A stretch of 64,000 nucleotides of DNA from Tistrella mobilis (GCF_041468085.1 NZ_CP121017.1:496001-560000); one strand, 5' to 3'; positions 46,132 through 56,247 are shown, counted from the first letter of the stretch. The notes: generated by a model from the sequence alone, not told the origin. A program made the numbers and translations.

Positions 46132-48870
46132 TCAGTGCCGGCCGGTCACCAGCCGCGTGATCCGCTTTTCGATCTCGATCACCGCGAAAAGGGCGACACC
46201 GGCGCCGGTGGCGATCAGGATCTCGACCGGACCCAGCGGCACGGTCTGGAACAGCCGGTTCATCGGCGGCCACCAGGTGAAAGCCGCCTGGGCGGCGACG
46301 GTGACGGCGATGCCCGTCAGCACCGCCCGGGTGCCCATGATGCCGGTGAGCGTGAGCGAGGGGCCGGCCATGTAGCGCACGGCGAAAAGATAGAAGATCT
46401 CCATCGCGACCACCGCATTCACCACCAGCGTGCGCGCCCCGTCCAGCCCCAGACCGCGCGCCTCGCCCAGATGAAAGACCGCGAAGGTACCCAGCACGAA
46501 CAGGAAGGAGACGAAGCCGATCCGCCAGAACAGGAAGGGTGTCACCAGCGGCGCATCGGCGGCGCGCGGCGGCCGGCGCATGGCCGCGGGCTCCGTCGGC
46601 TCGAAAGCCAGCGTCAGGCCAAGCCCCACGGCGGTGATCATGTTGATCCACAGGATCTGCACGGCCGTCAGCGGCAGGGTCAGGCCCAGCAGGATGGCGG
46701 CCACGATCGCCATGGCCTCGCCGCCATTGGTGGGCAGGGTCCAGGCGATCACCTTGCGCAGATTGTCATAGACCGTGCGGCCCTCGCGGATCGCCGCCAC
46801 GATCGAGGCGAAATCGTCGTCGGCCAGCACCATCTGTGCCGCCTGCTTGGCGGCCTCGGTGCCCTTGTTGCCCATGGCGACGCCGACATCGGCCCGCTTC
46901 AGCGCCGGGGCGTCGTTGACGCCGTCGCCGGTCATCGCGACCACGGCGCCCTTCGCCTGCAAGGCCTCCACCAGCCGCAGCTTGTGTTCGGGGCTCACCC
47001 GCGCGAAGACCTGGCGCTCCTGGGCCAGCCTTGCGAAGGTTTCGGCATCGGCGGCATCCAGCTCGGCGCCGGTTGCCGGCGGATGGGTGACGTCCATGCC
47101 CATGTCGCGGGCGATGGCCGCGGCGGTGGCCGCATGATCGCCGGTGATCATCTTGACCTTGATGCCGGCGCTGCGGGCCGCGGCCAGCGCCTCCACCGCC
47201 GCCGGACGCGGCGGATCGATCATGCCGACCAGCCCCAGCAGCACCAGCCCGTGGCCGATCTCGCCCGCCGCCGGCATCGCGGCGCCGGGGGCAAGCCTGC
47301 GGGCGGCAATGGCCAGAACGCGGCGCCCGCGCCCGGCCAGTGCCGCCACTTCGGCTTCCCATGCCGCCCGATCGATGGGGCGGGTACCGATTCCGGCCTC
47401 GATGCCGATCGCCTCCGCCTCGCACATCCCGATCAGCACTTCGGGGGCGCCCTTCACGCAGAGCAGCGGCCCGGGATCATCCGTTCCGGCATGCAGGCTT
47501 GCCATCCAGCGATGGCGGCTGTCGAAGGGGATCAGCCCGATGCGCGGCCGGGCGGCCCGGGTTTCGTCGGGATCGAGCCCGGCCTTCGCGGCCAGCCGGA
47601 CCAGGGCCGCTTCCATCGGGTCGCCCTCGACCAGCCAGCGGCCCTGGTCATCGGCGAACAGCCGGGCGTCGTTGCACAACAGCCCGGCCAGGGCCAGATC
47701 GGCGAGTACGGTTGCCACGGCCGTGGCGGGATCGTCGCCGGCCTCGGTCGCCACCCGCCCCTCAGGGCCGTAGCCATGCCCCTCGACCGAGAGGCGGCCG
47801 TCGGCCAGCACGCAATCCCGCACCGTCATCTCATTGGCGGTCAGCGTGCCGGTCTTGTCGGAGCAGATCACTCCGATTGCACCCAGGGTTTCGACCGCCG
47901 GCAGGCGGCGCACGATCGCGCGGCGCCGGGCCATGCGCTGCACGCCGATCGCCAGCGTGATCGTCATGACCGCCGGCAGTCCTTCGGGGATCGCCGAGAC
48001 GGCGAGGCCGACCACGGCCATGAAGGCTTCGTCGAAGGTATAGCCGCGCAGGCCCACCGCAACCACAAATACCAGCGCCGACACCGCCAGGATCACCGCC
48101 GACAGACGGCGCCCGAAACCCGCCATCTGGCGGACCAGCGGGGTCTCCAGTGTTTCCACCGTCTCAATCATCCGGCCGATGCGGCCGATTTCGGTGGTGG
48201 AGCCGGTCGCCACCACCAGCCCGCGCGCCTGACCGGCGGTGGTCATCGTGCCCGAATAGGCCATGCAGACACGGTCCGCCAGGGCGGCATCGGGGCGGGT
48301 GGGGGTGGTCGATTTCGCGACCGGCACCGATTCGCCGGTCAGCGCACTTTCATCGACATGCAGCCCGGCCGCATCCAGCAGGCGCAGATCGGCGGGCACC
48401 CGGTCGCCGGCCTCGATCAGCACCACATCGCCCGGCACCAGTTCCGCGGCATCGACGCCCACCCGCATGCCGCCGCGCAGCACGGCCGCCCGCGGCGCGA
48501 TCATGTCGCGGATCGCCGCCAGCGCCTTTTCGGCCCGGCCTTCCTGCACGAAGCCGATGACCGCGTTGATCACCACCACACCCAGGATCACCCCGGCATC
48601 GACATAATGCCCAAGCAGGATGGAAATCGCGGCCGATACCAGCAGCACGTGAATCAGCACATCGCGGAACTGGCCGGCGATGCGTGCCATCACGCTGCGC
48701 CCGGCTTTCGCCTCCAGGCGGTTCGGGCCGAAAGCGGCCAGTCGGCTGGCGGCCTCGTCGCCGGCAAGGCCGTCGGGACCGGTGTTGAGTGCGGCGAGGG
48801 CCGCCTCCGGGGGCACCGCGTGCCAGGCGGTCTCGGCGATGGTTTCGGGGCCGGGGCTCTGTCTGGTCAT
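46132..48870 (-). CDS. P-type cation-transporting ATPase (Ca2+-ATPase-like, P2 type)
   Basis: A 912-residue P-type ATPase with the cation ATPase N domain at 10-80, actuator loop LTGES at 177-181, phosphorylated D338 in CSDKTGTLT, and hinge GDGVNDAPALKRADVGVAMG. Membrane segment 4 has IPEGLPA (294-300), the pattern of Ca2+ pumps (SERCA/PMR1 group). In segment 6, ILWINMITAVGLGLTLAFEP has Ala where SERCA has the Ca2+-binding Asp of NLVTD, a change common to many bacterial homologues, so the ion is uncertain (Ca2+, Mn2+ or Na+). The HMA-type CPx motif of heavy-metal pumps is absent. ATG 48870 is chosen from homology; the frame runs on upstream. Confidence 0.92.
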   Translation of the reverse strand: MTRQSPGPETIAETAWHAVPPEAALAALNTGPDGLAGDEAASRLAAFGPNRLEAKAGRSVMARIAGQFRDVLIHVLLVSAAISILLGHYVDAGVILGVVVINAVIGFVQEGRAEKALAAIRDMIAPRAAVLRGGMRVGVDAAELVPGDVVLIEAGDRVPADLRLLDAAGLHVDESALTGESVPVAKSTTPTRPDAALADRVCMAYSGTMTTAGQARGLVVATGSTTEIGRIGRMIETVETLETPLVRQMAGFGRRLSAVILAVSALVFVVAVGLRGYTFDEAFMAVVGLAVSAIPEGLPAVMTITLAIGVQRMARRRAIVRRLPAVETLGAIGVICSDKTGTLTANEMTVRDCVLADGRLSVEGHGYGPEGRVATEAGDDPATAVATVLADLALAGLLCNDARLFADDQGRWLVEGDPMEAALVRLAAKAGLDPDETRAARPRIGLIPFDSRHRWMASLHAGTDDPGPLLCVKGAPEVLIGMCEAEAIGIEAGIGTRPIDRAAWEAEVAALAGRGRRVLAIAARRLAPGAAMPAAGEIGHGLVLLGLVGMIDPPRPAAVEALAAARSAGIKVKMITGDHAATAAAIARDMGMDVTHPPATGAELDAADAETFARLAQERQVFARVSPEHKLRLVEALQAKGAVVAMTGDGVNDAPALKRADVGVAMGNKGTEAAKQAAQMVLADDDFASIVAAIREGRTVYDNLRKVIAWTLPTNGGEAMAIVAAILLGLTLPLTAVQILWINMITAVGLGLTLAFEPTEPAAMRRPPRAADAPLVTPFLFWRIGFVSFLFVLGTFAVFHLGEARGLGLDGARTLVVNAVVAMEIFYLFAVRYMAGPSLTLTGIMGTRAVLTGIAVTVAAQAAFTWWPPMNRLFQTVPLGPVEILIATGAGVALFAVIEIEKRITRLVTGRH

Positions 48871-48881
48871 GATCGCTCGGT

Positions 48882-48926
48882 CGTCCACAGGGAGGGGCGT
48901 CCACGAGGGGCGTCCACAGGGAGGGG
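48882..48926. repeat. Short imperfect triple repeat upstream of P-type ATPase gene
   Basis: CGTCCACAGGGAGGGG occurs at 48882-48897 and 48911-48926, with a shortened copy CGTCCACGAGGGG between them. It begins 12 bp before the ATPase start, in its leader, where it carries CTCCC on the transcribed strand rather than a ribosome-binding site. Confidence 0.8.
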
Positions 48927-49068
48927 AGAGGGGCGCGTCGCGTAAACGCCAGGATAGCATGATGCGGTGCAGCATTCTTCGCCTTGATCCAGGGCAAGTC
49001 GCCGCACTTGCCCGCATCGGGCGAAGCCGCCACACTTGCCGGACAACCGGCCTACACGGAGAACCGCC

Positions 49069-49563
49069 ATGCGCCCGGTGCTTGTCGCCAGTCTTCTTGC
49101 GGGTCTCGCTGCCGCGGCCTGCTCGCCTCATGATTTCGGCACCCGGTCCACTCTCGCGCGGGTGGAGCATCGCTATCATGTCGGCGATCAGCCCACCGCC
49201 GACGGCATGGGGCCGGTGGTGATGTCGCTGGAGCCGGCGGATCGCGACTGCGCCGGGGGGCGCCACTGGTCCTATCGCTATCCGGATGATCATTTCGCGG
49301 GTTACGGCTATGCCATCCGCGACGGCCATGGCCGCGCTGCCGGTTTCTGCCCGCCGCTCACCGCCATGCGCCCCTTGCATCAGGCGGCGCCGGACCTCCC
49401 TGAAGAGGCGCTGACGGCCCTGCACGCGGCGCGGGCTGCACAGGGGGACGACCGCATGCGGCAGGAACGCCTGTCCGAACTGGACCACCTGCTGGCCCGC
49501 GGCCGGATCGATGCCGACTATCACGGCCGGCGGCGGGCGGAGATCCTGAGCGGGGATTTCTGA
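49069..49563 (+). CDS. Lipoprotein with C-terminal SHOCT-like domain
   Basis: A 164-residue predicted lipoprotein: the signal VLVASLLAGLAAAAC ends in a lipobox with C18. The middle part has two further Cys (ADRDCAGG and AAGFCPP) that may form a disulfide. The last 32 residues (RLSELDHLLARGRIDADYHG, ending ILSGDF) match the SHOCT helix-turn-helix oligomerisation pattern. GGAG lies 8 nt before ATG 49069. It is divergent from the P-type ATPase. Function unknown. Confidence 0.75.
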   Translation: MRPVLVASLLAGLAAAACSPHDFGTRSTLARVEHRYHVGDQPTADGMGPVVMSLEPADRDCAGGRHWSYRYPDDHFAGYGYAIRDGHGRAAGFCPPLTAMRPLHQAAPDLPEEALTALHAARAAQGDDRMRQERLSELDHLLARGRIDADYHGRRRAEILSGDF

Positions 49564-49615
49564 GGCACCCGCAACCCACCTGCCCGCAACAGATGATCCT
49601 GGCCCCTGCTTGCGA

Positions 49616-49644
49616 TTGACAGGCAGGGGACGTGCCCGTATAAG
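49616..49644 (+). promoter_or_regulatory. Sigma-70 promoter of rpmH-rnpA-yidD-yidC
   Basis: TTGACA at 49616-49621 and TATAAG at 49639-49644 are separated by exactly 17 nt, about 120 nt before the rpmH GTG start. It is the best consensus promoter in the window, as expected for a ribosomal protein gene. Confidence 0.85.
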
Positions 49645-49763
49645 CCCGTGGTTATTCGGGTTTCGCCGGCAGGCGCGGCCCGCCCGGCGCGTGCGTGACC
49701 CGCATGGAAAGGCGCCGGTATCGGGGCCTTAGTGCCGGTCACAGCAGATATGGAGTTCCTACC

Positions 49764-49898
49764 GTGAAGCGGACTTATCAGCCGAGCAAGCTCGTTCGCA
49801 AGCGCCGTCATGGCTTCCGGTCGCGCATGGCGACCGTCGGTGGCCGCAAGGTGCTGGCCAACCGTCGTTCGCGCGGCCGCAAGCGCCTGAGCGCCTGA
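49764..49898 (+). CDS. rpmH: Ribosomal protein bL34
   Basis: A 44-residue, very basic protein starting [19 protein letters not shown] and ending RGRKRLSA, the complete bL34 of the large ribosomal subunit. The GTG start has GGAG 9 nt upstream. It is followed by rnpA, the near-universal arrangement. Confidence 0.98.
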   Translation: MKRTYQPSKLVRKRRHGFRSRMATVGGRKVLANRRSRGRKRLSA

Positions 49899-49980
49899 CC
49901 GGACCGTCTTCGTCGGGCCGCGCGCCCCGGACCATCCGGTTCCGGCGGTGGCGCGGCCCCGATCGTTCGAGGGCCGGGTC

Positions 49981-50439
49981 GTGAAGGCGGGTGCAGCCGG
50001 GTTGAAGCGCCGCGGCGAGTTCCTCGCCGCCGCGCGCAGCGGGATGAAGTGGGCGACGCCGGGTGTCGTGGTGCAGGCCCGTCCCTGGACGGCGGCCGAA
50101 TGTGACGCCCGTGCCGCCGAACGGATCTCGGTCCGGGTCGGTTTCACCGCCAGTCGCAAGGTCGGCAATTCGGTGGCCCGCAACCGGGCCCGTCGGCGTC
50201 TGCGCGCCGCGGTCGATGCCTGCATCGCCGAGGCGATGCCGGCTCACGACTATGTGCTGATCGCGCGCACCCAGACCGTCGACCGCGACTATGACCGCCT
50301 GCTTGCCGATCTGGCCGAGGCGCTGCGCAAGGCGCCGCGGCCCCGGCGCAGCGGACGCGGAGACGGGGGCGGGGCGAAGGGCCGGGCCCCTGCGGCAGCG
50401 GTATCTGCACCGGGCGCGGTGGGGGACGGCAACGCATGA
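49981..50439 (+). CDS. rnpA: Ribonuclease P protein component
   Basis: The protein subunit of RNase P, which matures the 5' ends of tRNAs. It has [12 protein letters not shown] near the N terminus, [20 protein letters not shown] with the RNR motif, and [18 protein letters not shown] 49981 is chosen because GAGGG lies about 8 nt upstream and the length before LKRR then fits the family; GTG 49948 is an alternative. The C-terminal 35 residues are a basic Gly/Ala/Pro tail beyond the usual fold. It overlaps yidD by 4 bp. Confidence 0.95.
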   Translation: MKAGAAGLKRRGEFLAAARSGMKWATPGVVVQARPWTAAECDARAAERISVRVGFTASRKVGNSVARNRARRRLRAAVDACIAEAMPAHDYVLIARTQTVDRDYDRLLADLAEALRKAPRPRRSGRGDGGGAKGRAPAAAVSAPGAVGDGNA

Positions 50440-50846
50440 GCGGCCATCTCCACCACGCCGGCTGCGGCTGCCGGGTTGCGACGGCAGACGGACAATCCGG
50501 TTCCGGCCATTCAGGACCCGGCCATCCGGGCCCTGGCGACATGGGCCATCAGCCCCGGCAGGGCATCATCGGTCGTGGCGTCGCCACGCTGATGATCGTC
50601 TTCGTCCGGGGCTATCAGCTTGTGATATCACCCTATCTGCCGCCCCGATGCCGGCATCTGCCGACCTGTTCGGCCTATGCGATCGAGGCGGTGCAGCTTC
50701 ACGGACCCGTCCATGGCGCCTGGCTGGCGCTCCGACGGATCCTGAGGTGTCATCCGTGGGGGACGTCGGGCTATGACCCGGTGCCGCCGCGCCCCGGATC
50801 CGGTGCTGAGCCAGGCGCCGGCAAATCAGGTGAGGCCGATGCCTGA
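50436..50846 (+). CDS. yidD: Membrane protein insertion efficiency factor YidD, with long N-terminal extension
   Basis: YidD helps insertion of membrane proteins by YidC. The core [20 protein letters not shown] and [20 protein letters not shown], then [17 protein letters not shown], is complete, with the conserved cysteines. Typical YidD is 70-100 residues; this product has 136 because of a His/Gly/Cys-rich N-terminal stretch of about 45 residues ([21 protein letters not shown]). It overlaps rnpA by 4 bp and yidC by 8 bp. Confidence 0.95.
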   Translation: MSGHLHHAGCGCRVATADGQSGSGHSGPGHPGPGDMGHQPRQGIIGRGVATLMIVFVRGYQLVISPYLPPRCRHLPTCSAYAIEAVQLHGPVHGAWLALRRILRCHPWGTSGYDPVPPRPGSGAEPGAGKSGEADA

Positions 50847-52545
50847 ACAGCGCAACCTGATGATCGCGATGGTCCTGATGATCGCGATCCTCTTCGGTTA
50901 CTACCTCCTGGTCCCGCAGCCGAAGCCGCAGCAGCCAGCCCAGACCGTGTCGACCGAAGCGCCGGCGACCGCCGGCAGCACGGCGCCTTCGGCCCCCGGT
51001 GCGATGCCTGCAGCCCCCGCGCCGCTCGACCGCGAAGCGGCGCTGGCCCGTGATCCGCGGGTGAAGATCGAGGCGCCGCGCGTGTCGGGCTCGATCAGCT
51101 TGGAAGGCGGGCGGATCGACGATGTGGCGCTGGTCGATTATCACGAGACCGTCGATCAGACCTCGCCGCGCATCGAACTGCTCTCGCCGCTCGGCACCCG
51201 GGCTGCCTATTACACCCAGACCGGCTGGGTCGCTTCGTCGAACGACGTGAAGCTGCCCGGCGCCGATACGGTCTGGACGCCGGCCGACGATCGCCCGCTG
51301 AGCCCTGAGCATCCCGTGACCCTCACCTGGGACAACGGCCAGGGGCTGGTGTTCGAACGCCAGATCTCGATCGACGCCAACTACATGTTCACCGTCACCG
51401 ACAAGGTGTCGAACACCGGCGATGCGGCGGTCACCCTCTATCCCTATTCGCTGGTCTCGCGCAGCGGCACGCCCCAGACGCTCGGCTACTACATCCTGCA
51501 TGAAGGTCCGCTCGGCGTCGTCGACGGCACCCTCAAGGAATACAAATACGACGATCTGGCCGAACAGCGGCAGCCGGTCTCGGCCACGTCGACCGGCGGC
51601 TGGTTCGGCATCACCGACAAGTACTGGCTGGCGGCGGTGATCCCCGATCAGTCCGAGGCGGTGACGGCGCGCTTCGGCCATTCGGTGGTCGGCAACACGC
51701 CGAAATATCAGGTCGACTATCTGGGCACCGCCCGCGAGGTCGCACCCGGTGCCACGGCCAGCACCGTGTCGCGGGTCTTCGCCGGGGCCAAGGAACTCGA
51801 CGTCCTCGACGGCTACGGCGATGCACTCGGCATCAAGAACTTCGACCTCGCCATCGATTTCGGCTGGTTCTACTTCCTGACCAAGCCGATCTTCCTGGTT
51901 CTGCTCTGGATCGAAGGCATCGTCGGCAATCTCGGCATTTCGATCCTGATCCTGACGCTGCTGACCAAGGCGCTCTTCTTCCCGCTCGCCAACAAGTCCT
52001 ATGTGGCGATGAGCAAGATGAAGAAGCTGCAGCCTGAGCTGGTGAAGCTGCGCGATCGCTACAAGGACGACAAGGTCCGTCTCAATCAGGAGATGATGGG
52101 CCTCTACAAGAAGGAGAAGGTCAATCCGGCCGCCGGCTGCCTGCCGATCCTGGTCCAGATCCCGGTCTTCTTCGCACTCTACAAGGTGTTGTTCGTGACC
52201 ATCGAGATGCGGCACAAGCCCTTCTTCGGCTGGATCCACGACCTCTCCGCACCGGACCCGCTCTACATCACCAATCTCTTCGGCCTGCTGCCCTATACCC
52301 CGCCGCATTTCCTGGCGATCGGCATCTGGCCGGTGCTCATGGCCTTCACCATGTTCCTTCAGCAGAAGCTGAACCCCGCGCCGGCCGATCCGACGCAGGC
52401 GAAGATCATGATGTTCCTGCCGGTGATGTTCCTGTTCCTGTTCGCGGGCTTCCCCGCCGGTCTGGTGATCTACTGGACCTGGAACAACCTGCTCTCGATC
52501 GGCCAGCAGTGGCTGATCATGCGGCGGATGGGCGTCAAGGTCTGA
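50839..52545 (+). CDS. yidC: Membrane protein insertase YidC
   Basis: The 568-residue inner-membrane insertase/foldase. It begins with a membrane helix ([20 protein letters not shown]), then a Pro/Ala/Thr linker, a periplasmic beta domain of about 280 residues, and the five-helix YidC core starting at about residue 345 ([16 protein letters not shown]). The core includes [20 protein letters not shown], the coiled loop [20 protein letters not shown] and [28 protein letters not shown] lies before ATG 50839. It overlaps yidD by 8 bp. Confidence 0.97.
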   Translation: MPEQRNLMIAMVLMIAILFGYYLLVPQPKPQQPAQTVSTEAPATAGSTAPSAPGAMPAAPAPLDREAALARDPRVKIEAPRVSGSISLEGGRIDDVALVDYHETVDQTSPRIELLSPLGTRAAYYTQTGWVASSNDVKLPGADTVWTPADDRPLSPEHPVTLTWDNGQGLVFERQISIDANYMFTVTDKVSNTGDAAVTLYPYSLVSRSGTPQTLGYYILHEGPLGVVDGTLKEYKYDDLAEQRQPVSATSTGGWFGITDKYWLAAVIPDQSEAVTARFGHSVVGNTPKYQVDYLGTAREVAPGATASTVSRVFAGAKELDVLDGYGDALGIKNFDLAIDFGWFYFLTKPIFLVLLWIEGIVGNLGISILILTLLTKALFFPLANKSYVAMSKMKKLQPELVKLRDRYKDDKVRLNQEMMGLYKKEKVNPAAGCLPILVQIPVFFALYKVLFVTIEMRHKPFFGWIHDLSAPDPLYITNLFGLLPYTPPHFLAIGIWPVLMAFTMFLQQKLNPAPADPTQAKIMMFLPVMFLFLFAGFPAGLVIYWTWNNLLSIGQQWLIMRRMGVKV

Positions 52546-52586
52546 CGACGTCCGCCACCACCCCAACCATCCGAGGAATGCCGGAG

Positions 52587-53387
52587 ATGAACGCCGGACC
52601 AGATCAGACGCGGGACGGCGGTCCCGACATCTCCCCGGAGACCGTTGCGACCACCCCGACCCCGGCCGCGGAAGCGGCCGGGGTTCCGGTTTCCGGGGCC
52701 CGGGAGGCGGCGGAGCCCGATGCCGTCGACCGTGCGACAGAGGCTCTGGATCCCGAACTGGTCCAGGCCGGCCGCAGCCTGCTGCTGGGCCCGGTCTCCT
52801 TCGTCATGGGCGCCGCCGGGCTGCGCGACCTGCCGCCCGACGATCTGCCCGAAATCGCCTTCGCCGGCCGGTCCAATGTCGGCAAGTCGAGCCTGATCAA
52901 CGCGCTGACCGAGCGTGGCAACCTTGCCCGCGTGTCGAACACCCCCGGCCGCACCCAGCAGCTGAACTTCTTCCGTTTCGCCGACCGGCTGATGATGGTC
53001 GACATGCCCGGCTACGGATATGCCGAGGCACCCAAGGCCATGGTCAAGGCCTGGCAGAAGATGGTGTTCTCGTATCTGCGCGGCCGCAGCAATCTTGCCC
53101 GGGTCTATGTCTTGATCGACGGCCGCCACGGGGTGAAGGAGAACGACCGCGAGGTGTTCAAGCTGCTGGACGATGCGGCGGTGAGCTATCAGGTGGTCGT
53201 GACCAAGGCGGACAAGGAAAAGGCGCCGGTGCTGGAGAAGCGGCTGCAGGCGATCGAGGCCGAGCTGCGCCGTCATGTGGCGGCGTATCCGGAGGTGATC
53301 GTCACCAGCAGCCGTAAGATGCGCGGCATGGAGACGCTGCGCGCGGCGATCGCCCGGCTTCTGCTTGAGAACAATCAGGGCGGCTGA
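52587..53387 (+). CDS. engB: Ribosome biogenesis GTPase EngB (YihA)
   Basis: A TrmE-Era-EngA-EngB-Septin-type GTPase needed for large-subunit assembly. The G1 P-loop is GRSNVGKSS at 94-102, followed by NTPGRTQQLNFF (G2), DMPGYGYAEAP (G3), TKADK (G4) and TSSRKM (G5). The protein has 266 residues, against about 200 in the family; the first 60 are an acidic Pro/Ala/Thr-rich extension. ATG 52587 is chosen for its GAGGA 9 nt upstream; 52578 is possible. It is 41 bp after yidC. Confidence 0.95.
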   Translation: MNAGPDQTRDGGPDISPETVATTPTPAAEAAGVPVSGAREAAEPDAVDRATEALDPELVQAGRSLLLGPVSFVMGAAGLRDLPPDDLPEIAFAGRSNVGKSSLINALTERGNLARVSNTPGRTQQLNFFRFADRLMMVDMPGYGYAEAPKAMVKAWQKMVFSYLRGRSNLARVYVLIDGRHGVKENDREVFKLLDDAAVSYQVVVTKADKEKAPVLEKRLQAIEAELRRHVAAYPEVIVTSSRKMRGMETLRAAIARLLLENNQGG

Positions 53388-53561
53388 GCCACCGGCCGGC
53401 CGGCTTGTGTATTTTCCGGCGTGTGTATTTTGTCGTCATCCGGCGGTTTCCGTGCCGCCCGGTTCGGCGTATGGTCCCGGCTTGGAAAAGGCCGGCCTCT
53501 CAGGGCCCGGCCGTCACGAACCTTGGGCCTGCCACCCGCAGTCTTTCAGGAGCGCCGCCGC

Positions 53562-54479
53562 ATGAGCACCTCCAAGACCCCCAATTCGATCTCGGACACC
53601 AAGCACTGGCTGCGGACGGCCGCGACGATCTCGGACGCGCTGCCTTATTTGCGCCGCCATTCCGGCAGCACCTTCGTCATCAAATACGGCGGCCATGCCA
53701 TGGGTGACGAAAGCCTGGCCGAGACCTTTGCGCGCGACATCGTGCTGCTGAAGCAGGTGGGCATCAATCCGGTGGTGGTGCATGGCGGCGGGCCGCAGAT
53801 CGGCCAGATGCTGGAGCGGCTGAAGATCGCCTCCAGCTTCGTCGACGGGCTGCGCGTCACCGACAAGGCGACGGTCGAGGTGGTCGAGATGGTTCTGGCC
53901 GGCTCGATCAACAAGCAGATCGTGGGGGCGATCAACGCCGCCGGCGGCACCGCCATCGGCATCTGCGGCAAGGACGGCAACCTGATCCGCGCCGAGAAGC
54001 TGCGTCGTACCAAGCGCGACCCGGACAGCAATATAGAGCGGATCCTCGACCTGGGCTTCGTGGGTGAGCCGACCGAGATCAATGACAAGGTCATCACCAC
54101 CATCGCCCAGTCCGACATGATCCCGGTGATCGCGCCGGTGGGCGTGGGCGCCAAGGGAGAGACCTTCAACATCAATGCCGATACCGCGGCCGGCGCCATT
54201 GCCGCCGCCGTCCAGGCCCGCCGGCTGCTGATGCTGACCGATGTGCCGGGCGTGCTCGACAAGGAAGGCAATCTGATCTCGGATATGAGCGTGGCGGAGG
54301 CCCGTCGCTACATGGCCGACGGCACCATCACCGGCGGTATGATCCCCAAGGTCGAGACCTGCATCGCCGCGGTGGAGGGATCCACCGAAGCGGCCGTGAT
54401 CCTGGATGGCCGGGTTGCCCACGGCATGATGCTGGAGACTTTCACCCATCGCGGCATCGGCACGCTGATCCACGCCTGA
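53562..54479 (+). CDS. argB: Acetylglutamate kinase
   Basis: ArgB phosphorylates N-acetyl-L-glutamate in arginine biosynthesis. The 305-residue protein has [11 protein letters not shown] (ATP-binding Lys), [14 protein letters not shown] and the late segment [15 protein letters not shown], which contains the second conserved Lys. The N-terminal helix [20 protein letters not shown] is of the hexameric, arginine-inhibited type. AGGAG precedes the ATG. It ends at a strong bidirectional terminator. The engB-argB order is usual in alphaproteobacteria. Confidence 0.97.
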   Translation: MSTSKTPNSISDTKHWLRTAATISDALPYLRRHSGSTFVIKYGGHAMGDESLAETFARDIVLLKQVGINPVVVHGGGPQIGQMLERLKIASSFVDGLRVTDKATVEVVEMVLAGSINKQIVGAINAAGGTAIGICGKDGNLIRAEKLRRTKRDPDSNIERILDLGFVGEPTEINDKVITTIAQSDMIPVIAPVGVGAKGETFNINADTAAGAIAAAVQARRLLMLTDVPGVLDKEGNLISDMSVAEARRYMADGTITGGMIPKVETCIAAVEGSTEAAVILDGRVAHGMMLETFTHRGIGTLIHA

Positions 54480-54529
54480 CGGCGGTTCAGGGCGCCACGG
54501 CAGCACGAGCCGTAGCCATATGAAAAGAG

Positions 54530-54562
54530 AGAGGGGTGCCGACGGATCGGCACCCCTCTTTT
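54530..54562. terminator. Bidirectional terminator between argB and the chemotaxis gene
   Basis: AGAGGGGTGCCGA-CGGA-TCGGCACCCCTCT is a 13-bp perfect stem with a 4-nt loop, followed by TTT on the plus strand and preceded by AAAAGAG, which gives T-rich sequence on the minus strand. It serves the convergent argB and the transducer gene. Confidence 0.92.
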
Positions 54563-54595
54563 CGGTTCATGCAGCCGGTCGGTCCCGGTTCGTGC

Positions 54596-55948
54596 TCAGG
54601 AGGCCTTGCGAACCTCGTCGAGGAAGTCGTCCACCGCCCGACGCAGATGGCGCGACTGATCGTTCAGCATGGCCATGGCCGTGTTCACCTCGCCGGCCGC
54701 GGCGCGGCTGGTGCCGGATCCGGCCTGCAGCCCGTCCATCAGTTCGGACACGCGGCGGTTGCCCTGGGCGGCATCTGCCACGGCCCGTGCGATTTCGCGG
54801 GTGGTTGCAACCTGTTCCTCGACCGCCGCGGCCACCGAGGTCGAGATGGCGTCGATCTCGCCGATGCCGCTGGTGATGGCGCTGATCGCCTCCACCGCAT
54901 CACGCGTCGCCTGCTGGACCTGGGCGATCTGGCGGCCGATATCATCGGTGGCGGTTGCGGTCTGATTGGCCAGGGTCTTCACCTCGCCGGCGACCACGGC
55001 GAAGCCCTTGCCGGCTTCGCCGGCCCGTGCCGCTTCGATGGTGGCGTTCAGCGCCAGCAGATTGGTCTGCTGAGCGATGCTGTTGATCAGCGAGACGACT
55101 TCGTCGATCCGCTGGGTGGTCTCGGCCAGGGTGCGGACCACTGCATCGGTGCGCTTCGCATCCTCGACCGCGCGTGCCGCCATGCCGGCAGACTGTGCCA
55201 CGCGGCTGCCGACCTCGGCGACGGAGGCCGCAAGTTCCTCGGTGGCGCTGGCCACGGCCTGGACGTTGCCGGCAGCATCGCGGGCGATATCGGCGGCCTG
55301 CGAGGCGCCGTCGAGGGCCTGAACCGCCGTCTCGGACATCCGCCGGGTCGCGGCTTCGGCATCCTGCGCCGCCTGGCCCATGGAGGTGGCCACCCGCCCC
55401 ATCTGCCGATCGAAACTGTCGGCCAGTCTGCCGATCACCTCGGTACGTTTTGCCGCTTCGGCTTCGGCATAGGTTTCGAGCAGAAGTTCCAGATCCAGCC
55501 AGGCCATCTTGGACAGGGCCGTCCGGAAGGCGGCGTCGTCATTGCGGCGGCGGTTGTGGCCGAACAGGCCGCTGGAACCGGCGTTGCAGAGATCGTTGAT
55601 AATGGCGCGCGAGACCGTGGAATGGCAGATCGCAACCGCATAGCCCGGCACGCCGTGGTCGTAGAAGGCCGAGGCGAGCCTGCGCGCCGAGGCGGCGAAG
55701 CCGTCACCGATCTGGCCACCGGCGGCCCGGCCCCAGTGGGCCAGCCGGACGGCGTGGACCTCCGGGTCTTTGAGCGCCGCCTGAATTTCAGGCCAGGGGG
55801 CAAACCGCTCATGCAGGGCGTCAAGCAGGGCGGGCAGCCGCTGCTGAACCCGCGCCCGATATGCCGCCAAGGCGTTCAGATCGTCATCGTTCAGGTCGAA
55901 TGCCGCACAGCGGCGGCGCTGATCGGCATCAAGCGTCTGTAGGCTCAT
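54596..55948 (-). CDS. Globin-coupled-sensor-like methyl-accepting chemotaxis protein
   Basis: A 450-residue soluble transducer. Residues about 20-170 resemble the protoglobin domain of HemAT-type oxygen sensors ([31 protein letters not shown]). The rest is an MCP signalling domain: a coiled coil, then the hairpin tip [20 protein letters not shown] and [19 protein letters not shown]. No membrane segment is seen. At the position where HemAT has its proximal haem His (HVHLRIGL), this protein appears to read SAFYDHGV, so haem binding is doubtful. ATG 55948 is preferred over the TTG at 55969. It may sense oxygen, redox state or a different ligand. Confidence 0.82.
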   Translation of the reverse strand: MSLQTLDADQRRRCAAFDLNDDDLNALAAYRARVQQRLPALLDALHERFAPWPEIQAALKDPEVHAVRLAHWGRAAGGQIGDGFAASARRLASAFYDHGVPGYAVAICHSTVSRAIINDLCNAGSSGLFGHNRRRNDDAAFRTALSKMAWLDLELLLETYAEAEAAKRTEVIGRLADSFDRQMGRVATSMGQAAQDAEAATRRMSETAVQALDGASQAADIARDAAGNVQAVASATEELAASVAEVGSRVAQSAGMAARAVEDAKRTDAVVRTLAETTQRIDEVVSLINSIAQQTNLLALNATIEAARAGEAGKGFAVVAGEVKTLANQTATATDDIGRQIAQVQQATRDAVEAISAITSGIGEIDAISTSVAAAVEEQVATTREIARAVADAAQGNRRVSELMDGLQAGSGTSRAAAGEVNTAMAMLNDQSRHLRRAVDDFLDEVRKAS

Positions 55949-56247
55949 GGGCCCGGTCCCGTCTCGCAACTTGAAAGGTCTGCCCTATCGGACGGTGCTG
56001 AGATTGTTCGACGCCGCAACATGGCAAGGTCGATGTACATATGTCATCGAAAAACCGTCGGCCGTGGCGATTTGCCGATGACTCACCCAGGAGAGCAGTT
56101 CCTGGTCATCTCAACCAAATTCGGGGGCGCAGAGTTTCAACATGTCATCCAGGTGACGGTTTTCATTTAAGGCTAAAAAGCTTGCAAAAAAATGAATGCG
56201 CTATTTTGGATCACTACCCGACAAAAAAATCCGACGGGGAATTTGTC
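55949..56247. other. AT-rich upstream region of the chemotaxis gene
   Basis: This 299-bp gap is clearly AT-richer than its surroundings, especially 56150-56245, with A/T runs (CAAAAAAATGAATG, GACAAAAAAATCC). It should hold the promoter of the chemotaxis gene on the minus strand and the end of the EAL gene transcript. No clear -35/-10 pair or hairpin could be fixed, and no convincing gene is seen. Confidence 0.5.
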
